A stretch of 64,000 nt of DNA, taken from positions 228,501 through 292,500 of the forward strand of contig JAJGOT010000421.1 of assembly GCA_022457155.1 (NCBI GenBank), given 5' to 3'; not shown here. Below: more notes on the stretch, generated by a model. The model ran no database searches and was not told the origin of the DNA. It saw only the letters and a list, made by a program, of their open reading frames with translations. This stretch comes from Cladopsammia gracilis. Lineage: Eukaryota > Cnidaria > Anthozoa > Scleractinia > Dendrophylliidae. Position 1 is the first letter of the stretch.

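Overview
This is an AT-rich window of animal nuclear DNA, most likely from an anthozoan cnidarian such as a stony coral. The evidence is short exons with GT..AG introns, a dense load of small inverted-repeat transposons, tRNA-derived SINE-like sequences and a DIRS-type retrotransposon fragment. The organism call is an inference. The two gene identifications are firm because they rest on protein similarity spread over many exons.

Two conserved genes lie head to head. On the minus strand, ZNRD2 (SSSCA1, autoantigen p27) has three coding exons between 10873 and 4456 and encodes 149 residues. On the plus strand, NUP133, the Nup107-160/Y-complex scaffold nucleoporin, starts at 11158 and runs off the right edge. 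I could place 37 coding exons (3217 nt, about 1072 residues) whose phases join without a break. Only the last roughly 40-50 codons and the 3' UTR are missing. The start codons are 284 bp apart, across a compact shared promoter region. The left 4 kb is intergenic or 3' flank of ZNRD2.

Nearly all the rest is intron sequence filled with repeats. Elements whose ends and target duplications can be read directly include: two inverted copies of a ~720 bp TTAA-flanked element (35071-35792 and 62363-63081); further TTAA-flanked foldbacks (25032-25195, 30134-30517); an element within an element (53107-53777 holding 53470-53765); a 490 bp hAT-like element with an 8 bp duplication and a BED-finger fragment (11416-11905); a 1.7 kb element with a 6 bp duplication holding a 540 bp foldback (12745-14471 / 13525-14066); a TA-flanked pogo/Tigger-like element (36113-36552); a broken antisense DIRS-like retrotransposon (about 15840-18310); LINE 3' remnants; and several minisatellites, one of which (55.4-56.5 kb) makes long open frames that are not genes.

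The window therefore gives a nearly complete model of a nuclear-pore gene whose roughly 53 kb span is inflated by transposon insertions. I found no CRISPR array, operon, viral genome or clearly new biochemical system. The most useful unusual points are the nested and datable insertions, the shared NUP133-ZNRD2 promoter, a GC-AG intron in NUP133, and an unexplained spliceable open frame at 10431-10703.
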